Positions 1 to 13,017 of a stretch of DNA of 64,000 bases are shown here, piece after piece (the first letter of the stretch is position 1; each line of letters opens with the position of its first letter). The notes below the pieces were generated by a model. The model did not search any database. It was given only the letters and a program-made list of their open reading frames with translations, and was not told the origin of the DNA. Source of the stretch: Clavelina lepadiformis (taxonomy: Eukaryota; Chordata; Ascidiacea; Aplousobranchia; Clavelinidae); NCBI RefSeq assembly GCF_947623445.1, contig NC_135245.1, forward strand, positions 20,281,501-20,345,500, written 5' to 3'. The position numbers and the translations under genes are program-made.

Positions 1-25
1 ATCCGGTATTAATCAGCGAACTCCA

Positions 26-958
26 CTACCACTTGATGAGCGCAAGAGCACCGAACATGGCAAGCAAGAGAGTGACCAGAGAAGCCTGGACCAGTGAACC
101 ACTGTTGCCATTGTTACAACCATCTGAACGAATTAATTCAGCTTATTTAAATATTTGAAATCCTTTTGCAACGAAGTTCCCTTCCGAAACAAACAAACTT
201 AATTTGACATGTGAAAACAGTTACAGCCAAAGCTGACAGAGATTCAACGATTAGGTTAAATAGTTGTTCAAGGTAAAATAGACTGTTGCTATGGCTAGAG
301 AAATATTGTCATGGACACTTGTAAACTAACTTTCCAAACATTGGCGCCTATACTATATTAGTGATACATATCAGTTGATGCGATTTTCATTTTTTAGTCA
401 GTACGTCATATGACGAAAGTTTCGAAAAGTGTAATCTGAAAGTGTGCCGAAAGTAAGAGTCTGGCAAACTCACCTTTAGAGCAGAAGTAAACGCAAGCCT
501 GAACTCCTGTTTGCGTCTGGCAACTTGTCCCTGCGGTTGTGGGTGAACACTGCCTTACGATCGCCACCGCGTCAACGCCAGCTGCGCTTGCCTCTGCCGA
601 GTCATAAACAATTTATCAATGAAGCCTTGAAGTTAAAGATATTGACAAATATATCTTGTGGTGCCTGAGATATAAACAAGACTCACTTCCAACTGATGTC
701 AAGCAATGATCTTGTCCGGCGGGGCACGTTTTTAGATACTGATCGTCTATGTTAGGGCCATAGCATGAGTTGTCAGTTGTGACAGAGTTATATTGGCATT
801 CATAGCACCGGATGGTTGATCCTGTGATTTAAAGTTGTTTTTAAAATGAAAAGAAAAAAGTTCTTTTAAAACCGAAAATTCCAAAAAAATGCTTAAATTC
901 AAATACCTTGAACAACAAACAAAAAAAGAAAAATTGCAACTTCAATAAAAATTTTCAT
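26..958 (-). CDS. Ly6/uPAR-domain GPI-anchored protein, copy 1
   Basis: Four exons read on the minus strand: 958-907, 821-687, 593-474 and 123-26 (405 nt, 134 aa plus stop). All junctions are GT-AG and keep frame in phase 1, 1, 1. Exon 1 encodes a signal peptide starting MKIFIEVAIF. Exons 2 and 3 encode one Ly6/uPAR (three-finger) domain. It opens with CYEC and carries the shared CYGPNIDDQYL stretch and the C-YFC pair. Exon 4 opens with the family's diagnostic Cys-Asn and continues into a Ser/Gly linker and a hydrophobic tail ending ALIKW, typical of a GPI-anchor signal. The family acts at the cell surface or in secretion; no ligand can be inferred. Three further paralogues in the window share the same exon layout, which strongly supports the model. 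Confidence 0.85.
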
Positions 959-3669
959 AATTCTTGTCAGGAATATTTTCCACGATTTTAGAGTGATTGC
1001 TTATTCCTTAAGTGACTGGAAAGTACCAAAACGATTTAAACCCAAACCAAAAAAATTGTTGTTAAAAAGTATATACCACTGAAAAGATCTTGGTCCTGTG
1101 TATATACTGACCAGAAGTGCACAGAAATTTCGGCAGGCTGAATTAACTCGGCCGAGTAGAGCAAAAATGCCCAAATTTGGTTTTCGGCCGAATTTATTCC
1201 CAAAATTTACTTTGGTCCAGATTCCGCTAAAAACCGAGTATTTAAAATAGTCCCAAAGCCAGCTCTTTCAGTGCAAGAAAAATGTAACAATAGTGTTGTT
1301 GCACGTAACAGAAATTGTAAGAATGCCATTTACCTTTCTGTTGCAAATTATAACTAAGTATATTTTAATTATATCTTGTATTTCTTTAATTAAACAAGCT
1401 GCGACTTAATGGCACTGTTTCGTTCAAGTTATCATACGAATACTTCCAATACTAGATCGCACGATTAGATACCGTAAAACCTCTATTTCACCGCCATGGC
1501 GCTCTATTTTTCAACTCTTGTTTAAAAGTGGCGTTCTATTAGAGGTGACGTTCAATTAGAGGGAGGCGCTCTATTTTTCTACCCTTCTTTAAAAGTGGCG
1601 TTCTATTAGAGGTGGCGTTCAAATAAAGGTGGCGCTCAAATAGAGGTTTTACGGTAACTCGGTTCCTTTTTTCAAACATTCGGTTTCAGACCGAATCCAA
1701 AACACGATTTCCGTTCACCAGTCAAGGATTATATTATTTATATTATATTAAACGATTATTTTAACGATTATTATATTACGATATTACAGTCAACTCAATC
1801 TTTATTTAAAGTCAACTTGTCTCAGCATTTTCTGCTAACTTTAAACTCTGTTCATTTTTGGACATACTTTAGGTTATTTTCAGCAAACATTTCCTAACTA
1901 CTGGAATGCTAGGTTCAAAGCAATACTGGCGTGGCCCAGATATCAGCGTTTACTTAAAGCACTAACAAATATCATCTTAAAACTCATATATGTTGTTGCA
2001 TCCCACCAACAAACGTCCACTGAAAACTGTTTCAGAGTTGTGCTTCAAGAATAATGTCGAATATTTCGATACAAGGCCCAGTCTGGTACGCAGATTATTA
2101 CGACTTACGTCATGAAGGGGATTGCTGAGAAGGAATTTTGGTGTAAAAACTTTTAACAAAAGAACCAAAAAAAGAACGAACAAAAGAACTGATCAGAGAA
2201 ATGTAATTATAAACAGACTATAGTCTTTCACTCAAACACGACCAATTTATAAATAATGCGATTATTGTTTCACTGATGTCTCTATTCTCTTATAATGACG
2301 GGCTGGCACAAAACGTTCGCATCAACACTCGAAATGAACATGTCCACTGCATACACCGCCTACAAAACTGGAATGCACAGCTTATACAGGGAAGCCCAAG
2401 CACTGACAGTTTTCAGGAAGCGTCGTTGCGTGCGCTCTAAAGTTAACGATTTGCGTTTTAGTGTTGAGAACAAAGAGAGACTGTGTTTATATCTCGGTTT
2501 TTCTCCAGGTTATAGTCCAGATTTATTAAACAATCAATATTGAAATCGGTCAGATGTAACAGTTGCACAGAACGTTAAATATATTCCATGATGGCATCTC
2601 AATTCTACATTTTCACTCGTTTGTATTTCATCAATTGGCAAAATTTAATTTTTAATTAAACCGAAACCCCTAAAACTATCGAATCTTCATAAGATGGTTG
2701 AAACATTTTTATAAGAATTATGTTTCAGGCATTCGCTAAAGATCCTGATATAATTTGTGAGGTAAAACTTGCGAGAAACACTGATTTTGGTTACACAAGA
2801 TCGCTAAATTTTCTTCTTTTCGGCGGCTTTATATATAACACATATCAAAACACCATCGGGCTTCATTCTTAACAAAATGATTGACGCGATGGGAACGTAT
2901 AATTGGTTATATATATCTTTAAAAACTACAAGCTCAAATTTTACAATACATACTGTATATACTACTATTTAGGATGGTGATACAATTACCTACAAAAGGA
3001 GCAAGGCCCCTGTACAAAACAATATAACGACCCTACATGGCATGGTCTTGGTAAATAGTAACTTGGAAACTTGGAGAAAAGTCATAAAACAAAAAAGTAA
3101 AATTGATCAATCGACAAATGGCGTTGTCATATGCTCGGGGTAATCTGGATTCAGACGATATAAAACGATGTAAACTCTGGTTTCATTGAGTTTTTTCTTG
3201 TTTCTTTAGTGATAGCAATATGGTAATAGTTGAAAAACCATCACCAAGTTTAAACTTGAACGATTGATTTTTCGGAGTTCGAAAATAAGCTAACATTCCA
3301 ACTTCGAAAGCTTTCATATGAAAATTCTCCGCGATTCTTATGGTACGACTTGCAGCAATGTTTGTCAGTTTTACAAAAGCCGAAGCGAGCAAACGAAACT
3401 AAACTGAAATTGCCAATAAAAACCGAAAAATTTTTCCTCTTTAAAGTTAATTGTGTTTGTGCACCTGAAGAAGCTATTTCGTCTTTTGTAATGTCGACGA
3501 TCATATATTAGTATAGATAACGATTTGTTTGCTCAACTTTGTAATGTCCGTTTTTTCCTGTAGTACGTCTTCATTTCTATGACGTTGTAAAAGTAACGAT
3601 TTGTTAATAATCAACTCATAAGTGACGTAATTAGGTAGTTTTCATTTTTTATAGTTTTCAAAGCGTTTC
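959..3669. other. Intergenic stretch upstream of Ly6 copy 1
   Basis: AT-rich sequence with no supportable gene. Short open frames near 1,977-2,183 and 2,295-2,543 have no recognisable domain. The only defined structure is the mariner-type MITE at 1,470-1,656. Two overlapping minus-strand frames at 3,183-3,504 also look fortuitous. Confidence 0.5.
1470..1656. mobile_element. Tc1/mariner-type MITE
   Basis: A 187-bp non-coding element has terminal inverted repeats that match over 19 bases. The left end reads TACCGTAAAACCTCTATTT and the right end is its reverse complement. If the outer TA is the target duplication, the termini are CCGTAAAACC, as expected for the TA-inserting Tc1/mariner superfamily. 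The interior holds several copies of a short motif (tggcgttctatt and relatives), partly inverted. There is no coding capacity, so it would have moved with a transposase supplied elsewhere. Confidence 0.8.
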
Positions 3670-3758
3670 CGCATGAGCTCAAACCGTGGCAAGCAAGAGA
3701 GTGATCAGGGAAGCCTGAACCAGCGAACCAATGTTGCCATTACCAGTGTTGTAGCCAT
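3670..3758 (-). pseudogene. Dead Ly6/uPAR C-terminal exon
   Basis: This stretch is clearly similar to exon 4 of the four Ly6 genes (the Gly-Asn linker and the LVQASLITLLATV tail). The diagnostic Cys-Asn has become Tyr-Asn, and an in-frame TGA at 3,679-3,681 cuts off the hydrophobic tail before ALIKW. No matching exons 1-3 are visible upstream on the minus strand. It is a relic of an additional tandem copy between Ly6 copies 1 and 2. Confidence 0.7.
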
Positions 3759-4218
3759 CTCAAGAATCAATTTGAAACCCAGTCTACAATCAAATGGAAT
3801 GTCAACTTTTGTTTAAGAACATACAAGAGTAATGACATTGAGAAAGTTAGTCTATAGCAAGTTGTCAACTTTTCCTTTGCTTGAAACAGAAACGACTGGA
3901 CACATATATATATATATACTGGTTCATGTAAGCTTATATAACAAATCTAAGACTTAGAAACTTGGATTCTCAGAGCGAATTCACACAGTTCATGCGATGT
4001 CATGTTTCTCGCAATTTCCATGCTTGTCAAGTGGTCGATGGTTTTGACCTATTTTTAAGCTGAATTCTGAAACGTTCAATCACTTCCAACCTACACATTC
4101 AACACCCGGCACCTTTGAGTGTTTAACTATTATAATTACAGTATCATTATTACGTGCTGATGTTAACAAGCGCACGCTGTTGCCAAGGCGCCGCTCTTAA
4201 AACTCCGCTAGCCCCGTC

Positions 4219-6310
4219 TCAGACATGTAATGTGACGTATTTAGAAGCAGGATTGAAAATTCCAGGTCTTTGACACGTTTTACTCCGGCACTTGTAAAAT
4301 TTGGAACTCCTGGTTATGAAATCCCTTTCTACAGCACAGAGTCTCACGGTAGCTTTTATCTCATTGAAAATCATAAATGGAAAGATTTTGAAAATACCTC
4401 GCTTCGTTGCGCACTGACCGTGAATTTTTCTGGAATTCAATAACCGACTTAGAGATGATTGATCTGTTGTAAGTATAAAATGTTTATCTGATAAAAAAAA
4501 AAGCGAAATAAATCCACAGCAAAAACCAAAAAGTGATTTTCGAGTTGTAAAATAGCTTCGTTTGGAGTTGTAGCTAGCTTCGTTCAACTTCAGTGAGAAA
4601 ACTGCTCGCGTACGCTGCGGGATGCTCCCCATTAGTCACGTGCTGCGACAAGACACAACCTACTGCATTAGTTGAAGCATCAGTATCAAGTATATTTTAT
4701 GAAGTATCAAGTTTTTCCGGAATCCGGATAGAACTAAATCGGAGGTGCAGACATCGCGGTCTTAACTTGAGCAAATGCTAAGCTACAAATATTATTCTGT
4801 ACACAGGCGCACAGGTCTTTTGGGTTAATGTCGACAGTGGAGCAGCTATTTGTCAAACCTAGAAATTTTCTCACCCTTCTTATGCTGTTTGGGTTCGGCC
4901 ACTCTTAATCGCTTTAACCGGGATCGCAGCTGTCACCTTTCTTTGACACGACGGACCTGTTTCTTTAGCAAATTACATTTTGATAGGTTGAGTTTTAACC
5001 CAGCGGCAATCAGCCGATCGAGAACGAGGTCCAGTTTCTGCCAAATGCTCCTGAAAGGAAGGTGGGTAAATTATTATTTCATCCAAGTGCGCCAGCACCC
5101 GGTTCCATTCAACGCCGCGATGAGTCGTTAAAAACTATTGACCGAGGCTGTCATCTGCTCCCTGCAGAGGAAAACTACATTTCTTTGCAACGTCATGCGC
5201 AGCCTATGATTCACGAAAAATATCACAGAACCATCATTTTTCTTGACTAAGACTACTGGAATGGACCAAGGTGAAAGAAAATTTTTGAAAATGGATATAT
5301 CGATGTCGCCACATTGTATCGCATTTGCCACGTTTGATGGGTCTTCATGAAGCTCTCCTCTTTGACATGTTGCTGTAATTGAACACGAAGAATATGAATT
5401 AACGTAAGTAATTTGACTTTGACCGAGAATTGGAACAATCTGAGCCATCCTTGTTGGCAAGTGTTCTGTTTCATCAGAAAACGTTGCAAGTCTGATTTGT
5501 ACAGAGTTACCTTTTATGCACGTAACACATTCAGCCGGGACAAAACCGTATTCGATCAAAAAGTTCGAATACTCCTCAATAACTACTGCGTGTTATGTCT
5601 GGTAAATTACAGTCGTCGTGGAACTGACCGGGAACGTGAAACTCTGTCAACGGTGGAACAGCAACAGCACTCATTACCTTTTTATCGCATCGGCACCAAA
5701 CCTACTCTTTCATAAAGCGATAAAGATCTTCGACTTGCAGTTTGAGTTGTGGATGGATAGTTTACGAAGCGCTCGTATTCTTGTACAAAGTCTATTCCAA
5801 GAATACATTCATCATCAATACCTTTCTTGATAGATTCCAATTCCTCACAAAACTGGCGAACTTCAGCTTAAAGGTCAGTCACCATCTCTTCCAGATTCGA
5901 CAACATGGTTTCATTTAGACGCACTGAAGCCACCCCTTGCGAAAAATCAGCTGGAACATTTGGGACGTTAATTAGTTCCTCGTAGCAGCTTTGAGCAAAA
6001 AGCGAGCGCTTTGCTGCGTCACCAAATCATGTGTTAGCTTTCTTGCAATCTTCTTTTCGTATCTAAGAAGCAGAAAATCGGTTGGTAAAGCCCCTACAAG
6101 GTATTGTACAAAATGTCGTGACGCAGACTTTGATCAGCATCATCCGGGTAGGTTCAGTAGACGAGAGCAGAAAGGGCGGTGACGAAATTCGGACAATTTT
6201 GTCCCGACGCTTGCACTCGATTAAACAACTGTTGGCGAGCAAAATCTCGATTGGATGAACTCACAGTCACTGCCTTGGCACTAGCTCCTATGTCTTAGTA
6301 TGATGCACCA
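4219..6310 (-). mobile_element. Decayed Ty3/gypsy retrotransposon (gag-pol remnants)
   Basis: Minus-strand fragments appear in gypsy order. There is a gag-like segment near 6,310-6,020, a protease-like CILGIDF motif near 5,820-5,750, and reverse transcriptase. The RT has SPWSIPVVLVKK near 5,290-5,240 and HLDE in place of the YLDD catalytic box near 5,090. An RNase H segment follows, with TDAS...VGCVLSQ near 4,720-4,670 and then LTTDQSSLSRLL near 4,470-4,430. Stops and frame changes separate the parts and the catalytic box is altered, so no active protein can be made. I could not identify LTRs, so the outer limits are those of recognisable coding similarity. Confidence 0.75.
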
Positions 6311-7322
6311 TGCAATAAAATTCTGCTATCATGTCATATGTCGAGTTTCAGGGTGACAGTTTAGCATCAAATTAGTGTTTGCTTCTCGGTGGCTTCGGAA
6401 GCTTCTACATTGGCACGAGTCAAATTCTTTAATAAAACTAAAATCCGTGTCAAGCTCATACGTAGATGATGAATAAGCGACGTTCCTCTTAGAAAAAGAC
6501 TCAAAAGTACGCAATAAATAAATCAAGTTAGGTCGTTTCTAAATGTGCCAACAATCAAAGTCCTGCCGTGGTGGCCAGTTTGTAAAGGTTTCTGTTTAGA
6601 TCTGCATCGGTTCTTCTGAAAACAGGCCGTCATTGACCATGTAATGACGTTGAGCATGTAGCGCAGACGTTTATAAAAACGTAGTGTACTCAGACAAACG
6701 TTGAAAACAGGAGCAGATCAGCAACAACTGCTCGCACACCGCAATGTGAACTGGAATGACCTTCATCCCAAAAACAAAAATAAGACCAACGTTGAATGGG
6801 GCGTGTCGCCGCACGAGGCGCTAGTGGTTTTTATTACGTCTTTACGCTTTCATTACGTTTTTATTACGTCTTGTTTTTTCTATGAACGTTCCACGTTGGA
6901 TCGGGCCACTCGTCAGTATCACGATCACTCGTCAGTATCACGATCACTCGTCAGTATCACGATCACTCGTCAGTATCACGATTGCCTTTTTATTTAATTT
7001 TGTCGAACCAAGACTTTGACACGTGCATTAAGAGTTTTATCAATTACTTTGCCTTCTATTTAGTGAAGTTAAATTCATATCTATTAGTACAAGCTTTTAC
7101 TTCATTCAGCATATAAATGGAATGGTTAATTCTTGGAAAACTGTTAAAGTTGTCTAGAATAGAAGCGGGCAATACGCCAAGTACATTTCAACATGCGCAT
7201 ATCCAATCACATTATACGTTAGATATTTTCAAACTTGCAACACATTGAGTACACAAAGTAACGAATCAAACGATATTAGTCATGAGTAGAGACGTCAAGC
7301 GGATATCGATCATCAACTTCCA
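6311..7322. other. Intergenic stretch before Ly6 copy 2
   Basis: I see no gene here. The stretch contains a four-copy minisatellite at 6,907-6,982. The open frame at 6,701-6,997 runs through that repeat and has no recognisable domain. Confidence 0.5.
6907..6982. repeat. 19-bp minisatellite, four perfect copies
   Basis: The 19-bp unit CACTCGTCAGTATCACGAT is repeated four times head to tail without a mismatch. The perfect identity suggests recent expansion by slippage or unequal exchange. There is no coding or regulatory evidence. Confidence 0.95.
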
Positions 7323-8054
7323 CTACCACTTGATGAGCGCGAGAGCTCCAACCATGGTAAGCATGAGAGTGATCAGAGAAGACTGGACCAGTGAACCACT
7401 GTTGCCATTGTTGCAACCATCTAAAGAATCAAATCATTTTTGTCAAAGATTTTCGGATTTCACGTCACCGCATATTTACCAACCAAGTATGGAAGCCAAA
7501 ACAATACAAGCGGTTTAACAATTAACAACACCAACAAAGACAATTATTTGTCTTTAACTCACCCTCCGAGCAGAAGTAGACGCAGGACTTGATTCCTGAA
7601 ACCACCTCAGGGCACGTCGGGTTGGTGTAAAATGAGGAACAATTCCTCACGACAGTCACGACCGCTTGGCCGAATACATTCGCGTCTGCGTAAGATTACA
7701 AGGAAATTAAATATTGGAAAATCTGATATTTGTTGTCGCATGCGACTCATACAAGACTCACTTGCCACCGTGGTTGAGCAATGACCTTGACCTTCGGGAC
7801 AGTCCTGCAGATACTGGTCGTCTATATTTGGGCCATAGCATGTGTTTCCGCTCATGACAGAAATGTGCTGGCATTGATAGCACTGGATGGATGATCCTGA
7901 AATTTTAATAAACGATGGAATGTTACCTTTTATATCACATTTGAGAGTCTACAGAGAATTTTTTTAAAAAAAGATTTCAAAAAAGTTTTAAACTTCAAGT
8001 ACCTTGGGCGACGAACAATGCAAGAAGAATTCCAACTTGAATAAAAGTTTTCAT
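7323..8054 (-). CDS. Ly6/uPAR-domain GPI-anchored protein, copy 2
   Basis: Exons on the minus strand are 8054-8003, 7896-7762, 7685-7563 and 7420-7323 (408 nt, 135 aa plus stop). All introns are GT-AG in phase 1. Exon 1 gives the signal peptide MKTFIQVGILLALFVAQG. The mature part opens with SSIQCYQCQ and has ten cysteines in Ly6/uPAR order, closing with YFCSEDGCNN. A short Gly/Ser/Asn linker leads to a hydrophobic C-terminus ending GALALIKW, the expected GPI-anchor signal. The product should be a small three-finger protein on the outer cell surface. Sequence and exon structure match copies 1, 3 and 4, so the genes arose by duplication. The specific ligand or function is unknown. Confidence 0.9.
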
Positions 8055-9177
8055 ATTTTTCTTTGAATGATTCTTCACAATTATCAAAACTATCACTTGT
8101 TACCTTAATCTCTGCTGAAATTTAACATTTCATACAAATTTGCATTAGGCTTATCTTTGCATTGGTTACCAGTAATGAAATAATCTGATAACTAGTTGTG
8201 CAATTTTGTCATAAACCTTATAAACTTAAATACAAACTATACCTCGCGTACACTTTCTTGGTTCAAAAAACTCAAGAAAATTTTCTACATCAGAATAAAA
8301 TATTTACGCTTAGATGAGTTGATCGTGGTTTTATTTAGGAAATTACTGTTTCAACCAATATCTGCAAGAAACTAGCAATGACATTGAAAACGCCCTCTCC
8401 TGCTCAGCACAACTTATTCTAGCCTCGTGCAGGTCATATGACGTCGGCAAGGCAAGAAACATTTCGCCGCAGGAGAAGAAGCACCTTTAGAAAGAGTCAG
8501 TGCAGTTTCAATGGCGCAACTTAGTTGTCCTGTAGATTTAGGTTTCTTTCTTTTTCCCCTCATGCCGTCAGGCAGAAAATAATTATACGTTGCATCAATT
8601 ATTAATGGAAAGGGAATAATTTTTTCAAGACTTTCAAAATTAAATCAATCAATACGAGATTATTCTGACATTTAGTGAAATGTTCAAAACAAAAAATATT
8701 CACCGGAAACTCAAGGAAACATTTAAATGACGATATAATTTTAATTGTTGAATAACAAAAACTTTACGATGCCTAGCTCTTGTTGAACAATACAAGTTGA
8801 ACACAAACCGTATCTTCAGTAAAAGAAAACAAAATGATGAATAATTTAAACACATTTTTTTAAACCTAGGGCGCGGTGCCAAAGCTTCAACTGCGCTCGT
8901 CAGCGTCGGCCACAAGCTTTTGCTCCAGATCTCGCAGCAAAACTAATTATACCGCCCCAGGCATGTCACATGACCATTGCGAGAATATTCCCCCACCCCC
9001 GCTGACGTCATATCATTGTTAAAAATGCCAGCAATTTTGTGTGGGGAATTTCCAGGAAATTTACAGGCATGTTCGAGTTATAGATTCTCACAAATTCTCC
9101 CAGTTAATAATCTGCAACGCACATGAAACGCACATTACTGAGAGCGACGACGTGACGGGAAGCATCACGACAATGAT

Positions 9178-9372
9178 TTGTTTGCACATTTTGACAAATT
9201 TGATTATGTTTCTAGGTTTACCATTCTCATTTTTGTTTTGGGCTTTGGTGGCCTTGCTTATTTAAGATTTGACACACTTTGCACGTTCCTTGTCTTTACG
9301 TCACTTCTAGCTACTTTCCCAACAGTCCAGATTGCCGTGTTGGCTTTCATCGTCCTGACTGGCGTTGTTTAG
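9178..9372 (+). CDS. Possible small membrane-protein ORF or last exon
   Basis: The 64-codon frame is mostly hydrophobic, with two likely membrane segments (about residues 14-30 and 36-62) and a stop after LTGVV. A splice-acceptor-like TTTCTAG ends at 9,212, so the hydrophobic part could be the 3' exon of a gene I cannot otherwise see. An AATAAA lies near 9,641. I do not recognise the family. It may be fortuitous. Confidence 0.2.
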   Translation: MFAHFDKFDYVSRFTILIFVLGFGGLAYLRFDTLCTFLVFTSLLATFPTVQIAVLAFIVLTGVV

Positions 9373-12063
9373 AAAAAGGCTGTGAAGATTTTAAGTTTCT
9401 TCTGACGAAGAGCGTCTTGTTGTCACGGCGCCCTCTCTAGATCGCAGCTTACGTATGTGTTGGTCATCTCTTGTATTATTATTTGTCATCTCTTATATGT
9501 AGAAGCCGCTGCTCTAATCGTTGTGATTATATCTGCCAGCTTCGATTTATAACTGATAGTTTTAAAGATAGTTGCTGGGTTTCCACCGTTAATTTTATTG
9601 AATTTCTTTTAATCTTTGTGGCGAAACGACCAGGTTTGCAATAAATTGTGTTTATTCAAAGGAATTTTATAAATCGTTGCCGCCACATTACGTTTGTGAT
9701 GTCACATAACAACGCCTTCTATTTGGCTATCTATTCCAATAGCCTAACTGTTTTAATTGACATAAAGTTATTGATTTGACAATCAAGCCGCGGTCACTTT
9801 GACAAAAGATAAAGTTCAAACAGAGTCACTGCTGGTTTTTGACCTGCATGTTTAAAATAAGATCGAGTGTTGTAGTGAAGCTCGTTAACAAAGTAAGTTT
9901 CTCGTTGCTTCAGGACCTCGGTGTCGTTGATATATCAACGTGATTAAATACCGGAGCAAGATACGTCACAGTGCGTTGGCGTGGAGAAGTTATCTGGCAG
10001 GTTAATATAAGCAGGTGATGTGTGGGCGTAAAATACCGCACCTCAGCTGATATGAGCTTATCATTGAAAAAGTTTTCTTTGACCTGTATGTTCAGCCATG
10101 CGTGACATGGTTCCGTATTCCTATTTGCGTACGTCATAATCCAAAATCGCCTTGAGCATACATTATGAAAATCCAGCAGTAATTGAAACATGCGAGTATG
10201 TTCAAAATGAGAAAACGCGTGGAACTTAATAAATAAACTTAATACGCCGCAAAAAATCTTGAAAAGACTTGTTTTAAAACTTAGTGAAATTTTCTTTTGA
10301 TATCTTTAGTTCCAATAAAAGACTCCGACAAACTTTACATTAATTTTATCAACGATCATTTCCGCATCGGGTTCGGTTCAACGTCAACAGAAAGTCTACA
10401 GCAAGGTTGCAAAGTGAGATAAATTTTTTGAATGGAATCATAAGAGACCTGTTATACCACACACACACACACACCAGACGCTTAAAAGAAACAAAAATTT
10501 TCACACCAAATGGCCTCCACTGCTTTGGCGCGCAATCCATCATGTTGCCAAGTTGGGCGCGTGCCATCATAATGACCTTGAAATCAATTTTTATGGTTGA
10601 GCAACCGCGCGATGGTTTGAAACAATCAATAGTAAAGCCTCAGTTCTTACGCCTGCAGCGAACCGGACAGTTTGACTTTGCTTGGTTAGAAGGTAATTCT
10701 GGTCCGCCCTTAAGGCACTGTTGGCCTCTGTTGCATCTGTTAAATAAAGCAAAGTAACATTTTTCAATTTGCCTTTTGCTACTAAACAAGCCCGGTCACC
10801 TAGCTGAGTATTTGTATTCACCGAGTTGTAGGATAAAAGGACTTAATGCAGTATTTTGAGCAAATTCTCGTATCTGGAATTCTCACACCTAATGCTTAAA
10901 CTTTTAAACAGCTTTTGACTAAATATTCTCAATAATATCATTCGAGACTAAACACAACACACACAGAGCTTATATTGAGCAGCATTTCACGAACGTTCGA
11001 TCGCAAAATTGTCTTGCGCAATGGGAATTGAGCGTTTGGAAAACTTTGTCCGGTTTCTTTCACTTTCCTGTGAGACGGCATCAAATGCTTTCCATTACTA
11101 GAACCTCTGCAAGGTCTAATACAACGGAAACAACTCTCTATGGTAATGACTGTCGCTTTCATCGTTCAGAATAGGATTTATCTTCATTGCTCTTGCATTG
11201 CGTGAACTTACAGCCGGCCAACATGCTTGAAATATTGGCTCCGAATATTCAGTCGGCAAATCTCGTCCACAGCTGGATTTTCGTTTATTAATTATTCAAA
11301 ACAAAAACTATAAAAGTTTCATGAAGTTTCCTTCTCTTGTGCATTCATTGCTCCCAATTCCCTTGCACTGACATTCATGAGAGTAACGTTGGTTAACTCA
11401 CAATGGCGTTTTCTTCCACTGGAAGGCGCCGTAGAGTAGCAGCATGAGTTGCTGAAACTTAAGTCTTTGCTTCAAAAGATTAAAATCTGAATGAGCATGT
11501 GTAGGTCTGGATAGCGCAATGGACGCGAACTTTGTGCAGCTTTGTAAATATTTTTATGGAAAAGTGAGTTAAATCGCTTCATGGGTTTGGATGAATTAAA
11601 AACAAGGACGTTGAAAATAAGCACAATTTTTCCAGTTCTGCCTTTGAAATCTTTCAACATGAAACTGCAACCACTGCAAAATATGGCAAATAAATTGCAA
11701 GTAAATAGTACAGATGCACATTGTCTGTGATGTATAAACCATTTCGTTGCTACCTGCAGCAGCACTGGTTTTGCAAGCACACACTGATTGCAGACCCATC
11801 ACTCCTGCTGTAGATTTCGAGTGCGTTACAATTTTTAGTGTGTTTTATTGCTTGCGTATAAACTAGGGAAGGTTGTTTAGTTTCAGCGGTATACAGCTGC
11901 TACATCCTAGATGAAGAAAGTTAAACAAAAGTTTTTATGACTTGTAAGTTTATTATTATTGTTCAACATAGGTAATACTAGCCTATGTACAATTCGACCT
12001 GTGATACACACATCACAAAGTTAAACACAAAGTTTTTATGATTGTTTATTACTGTTTAACATA

Positions 12064-13017
12064 AGTAATACTAAGTAGCCTACAATTCGGTGATACAAAC
12101 ACCAGGGAGCCCACATGTTATCACACATCAATCTGCATGTTAAGTGTATATACATACATATTATATGTTATCTACATGTTATCACCAAATAAAAAGTAAA
12201 TCAATCAATCGGACCTCGCATGAAATAGGATGATGGACCATGAAATAAGCGCCTTGATGAAAAGATTGGTAATTAATGTTCTTAAAAGTGTAATATAGTC
12301 ATAGTAAATTCATGGTGCAACAGCCTATCATACTATGACCAGTTAAAAAATTAATACATAAACATTTCCAAACGGAAAAGTCAGTACACAACAATATGAA
12401 GAAAAACAAGTGGAATTGGTAAAAGTTGAATAAGATGGACATTTTTTTCTTAAATTTACACCAACAATTTGAAATGCGGCAAAACCTACGACCGAGTAAC
12501 TCGCGTTTGGAATAATTACTATCAGCAGGATTCAGCAACGCAATTGAAGGAACTCGCTCTGTGTACATTAAAATTACGTTCAAGGAAGACTAAAAATCGA
12601 AGGCTTGTCAAACCTTCAATGGAAGCAGTCATTACGGTCCAATTGAGTGTAAGTATGAGCGTCCACGTAACCTATTTTCCACGTAGACTGTCCAGCTTTT
12701 ACCAACTTGCAACAAAATGTCGCTAATACGCGCGAAAACTAAAACATTTTTTTCCCACTTAAACGTGCCATTAAAACAATAATTTCAATTTGAAACAAAA
12801 ATGTTGCACAAGAATCAGTTTCCCCAAATTTGTTTTATGATGCAACAATAAAATCTTCTTGAGCGACAATAATACACAACAAAAACATCAACTTTCTTTA
12901 CTGGAGTTATAATAATAAACAAGGTTCAAGTAACTGGCAAATACGGCTTTCATGATAAAAACAAAACTTTAATGCAACGCTTGTTCATTTCATCAATAGA
13001 CGAAGATTAAGGTTTAA
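12064..13017. repeat. Segmental duplication, copy A
   Basis: This stretch is closely similar, in the same orientation, to 16,640-17,301. The similarity begins at AGTAATACTAAGT and ends at GATTAAGGTTTAA. Copy A carries about 280 bp near 12,450-12,740 that copy B lacks or has replaced, plus smaller indels. It is non-coding. Confidence 0.85.
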
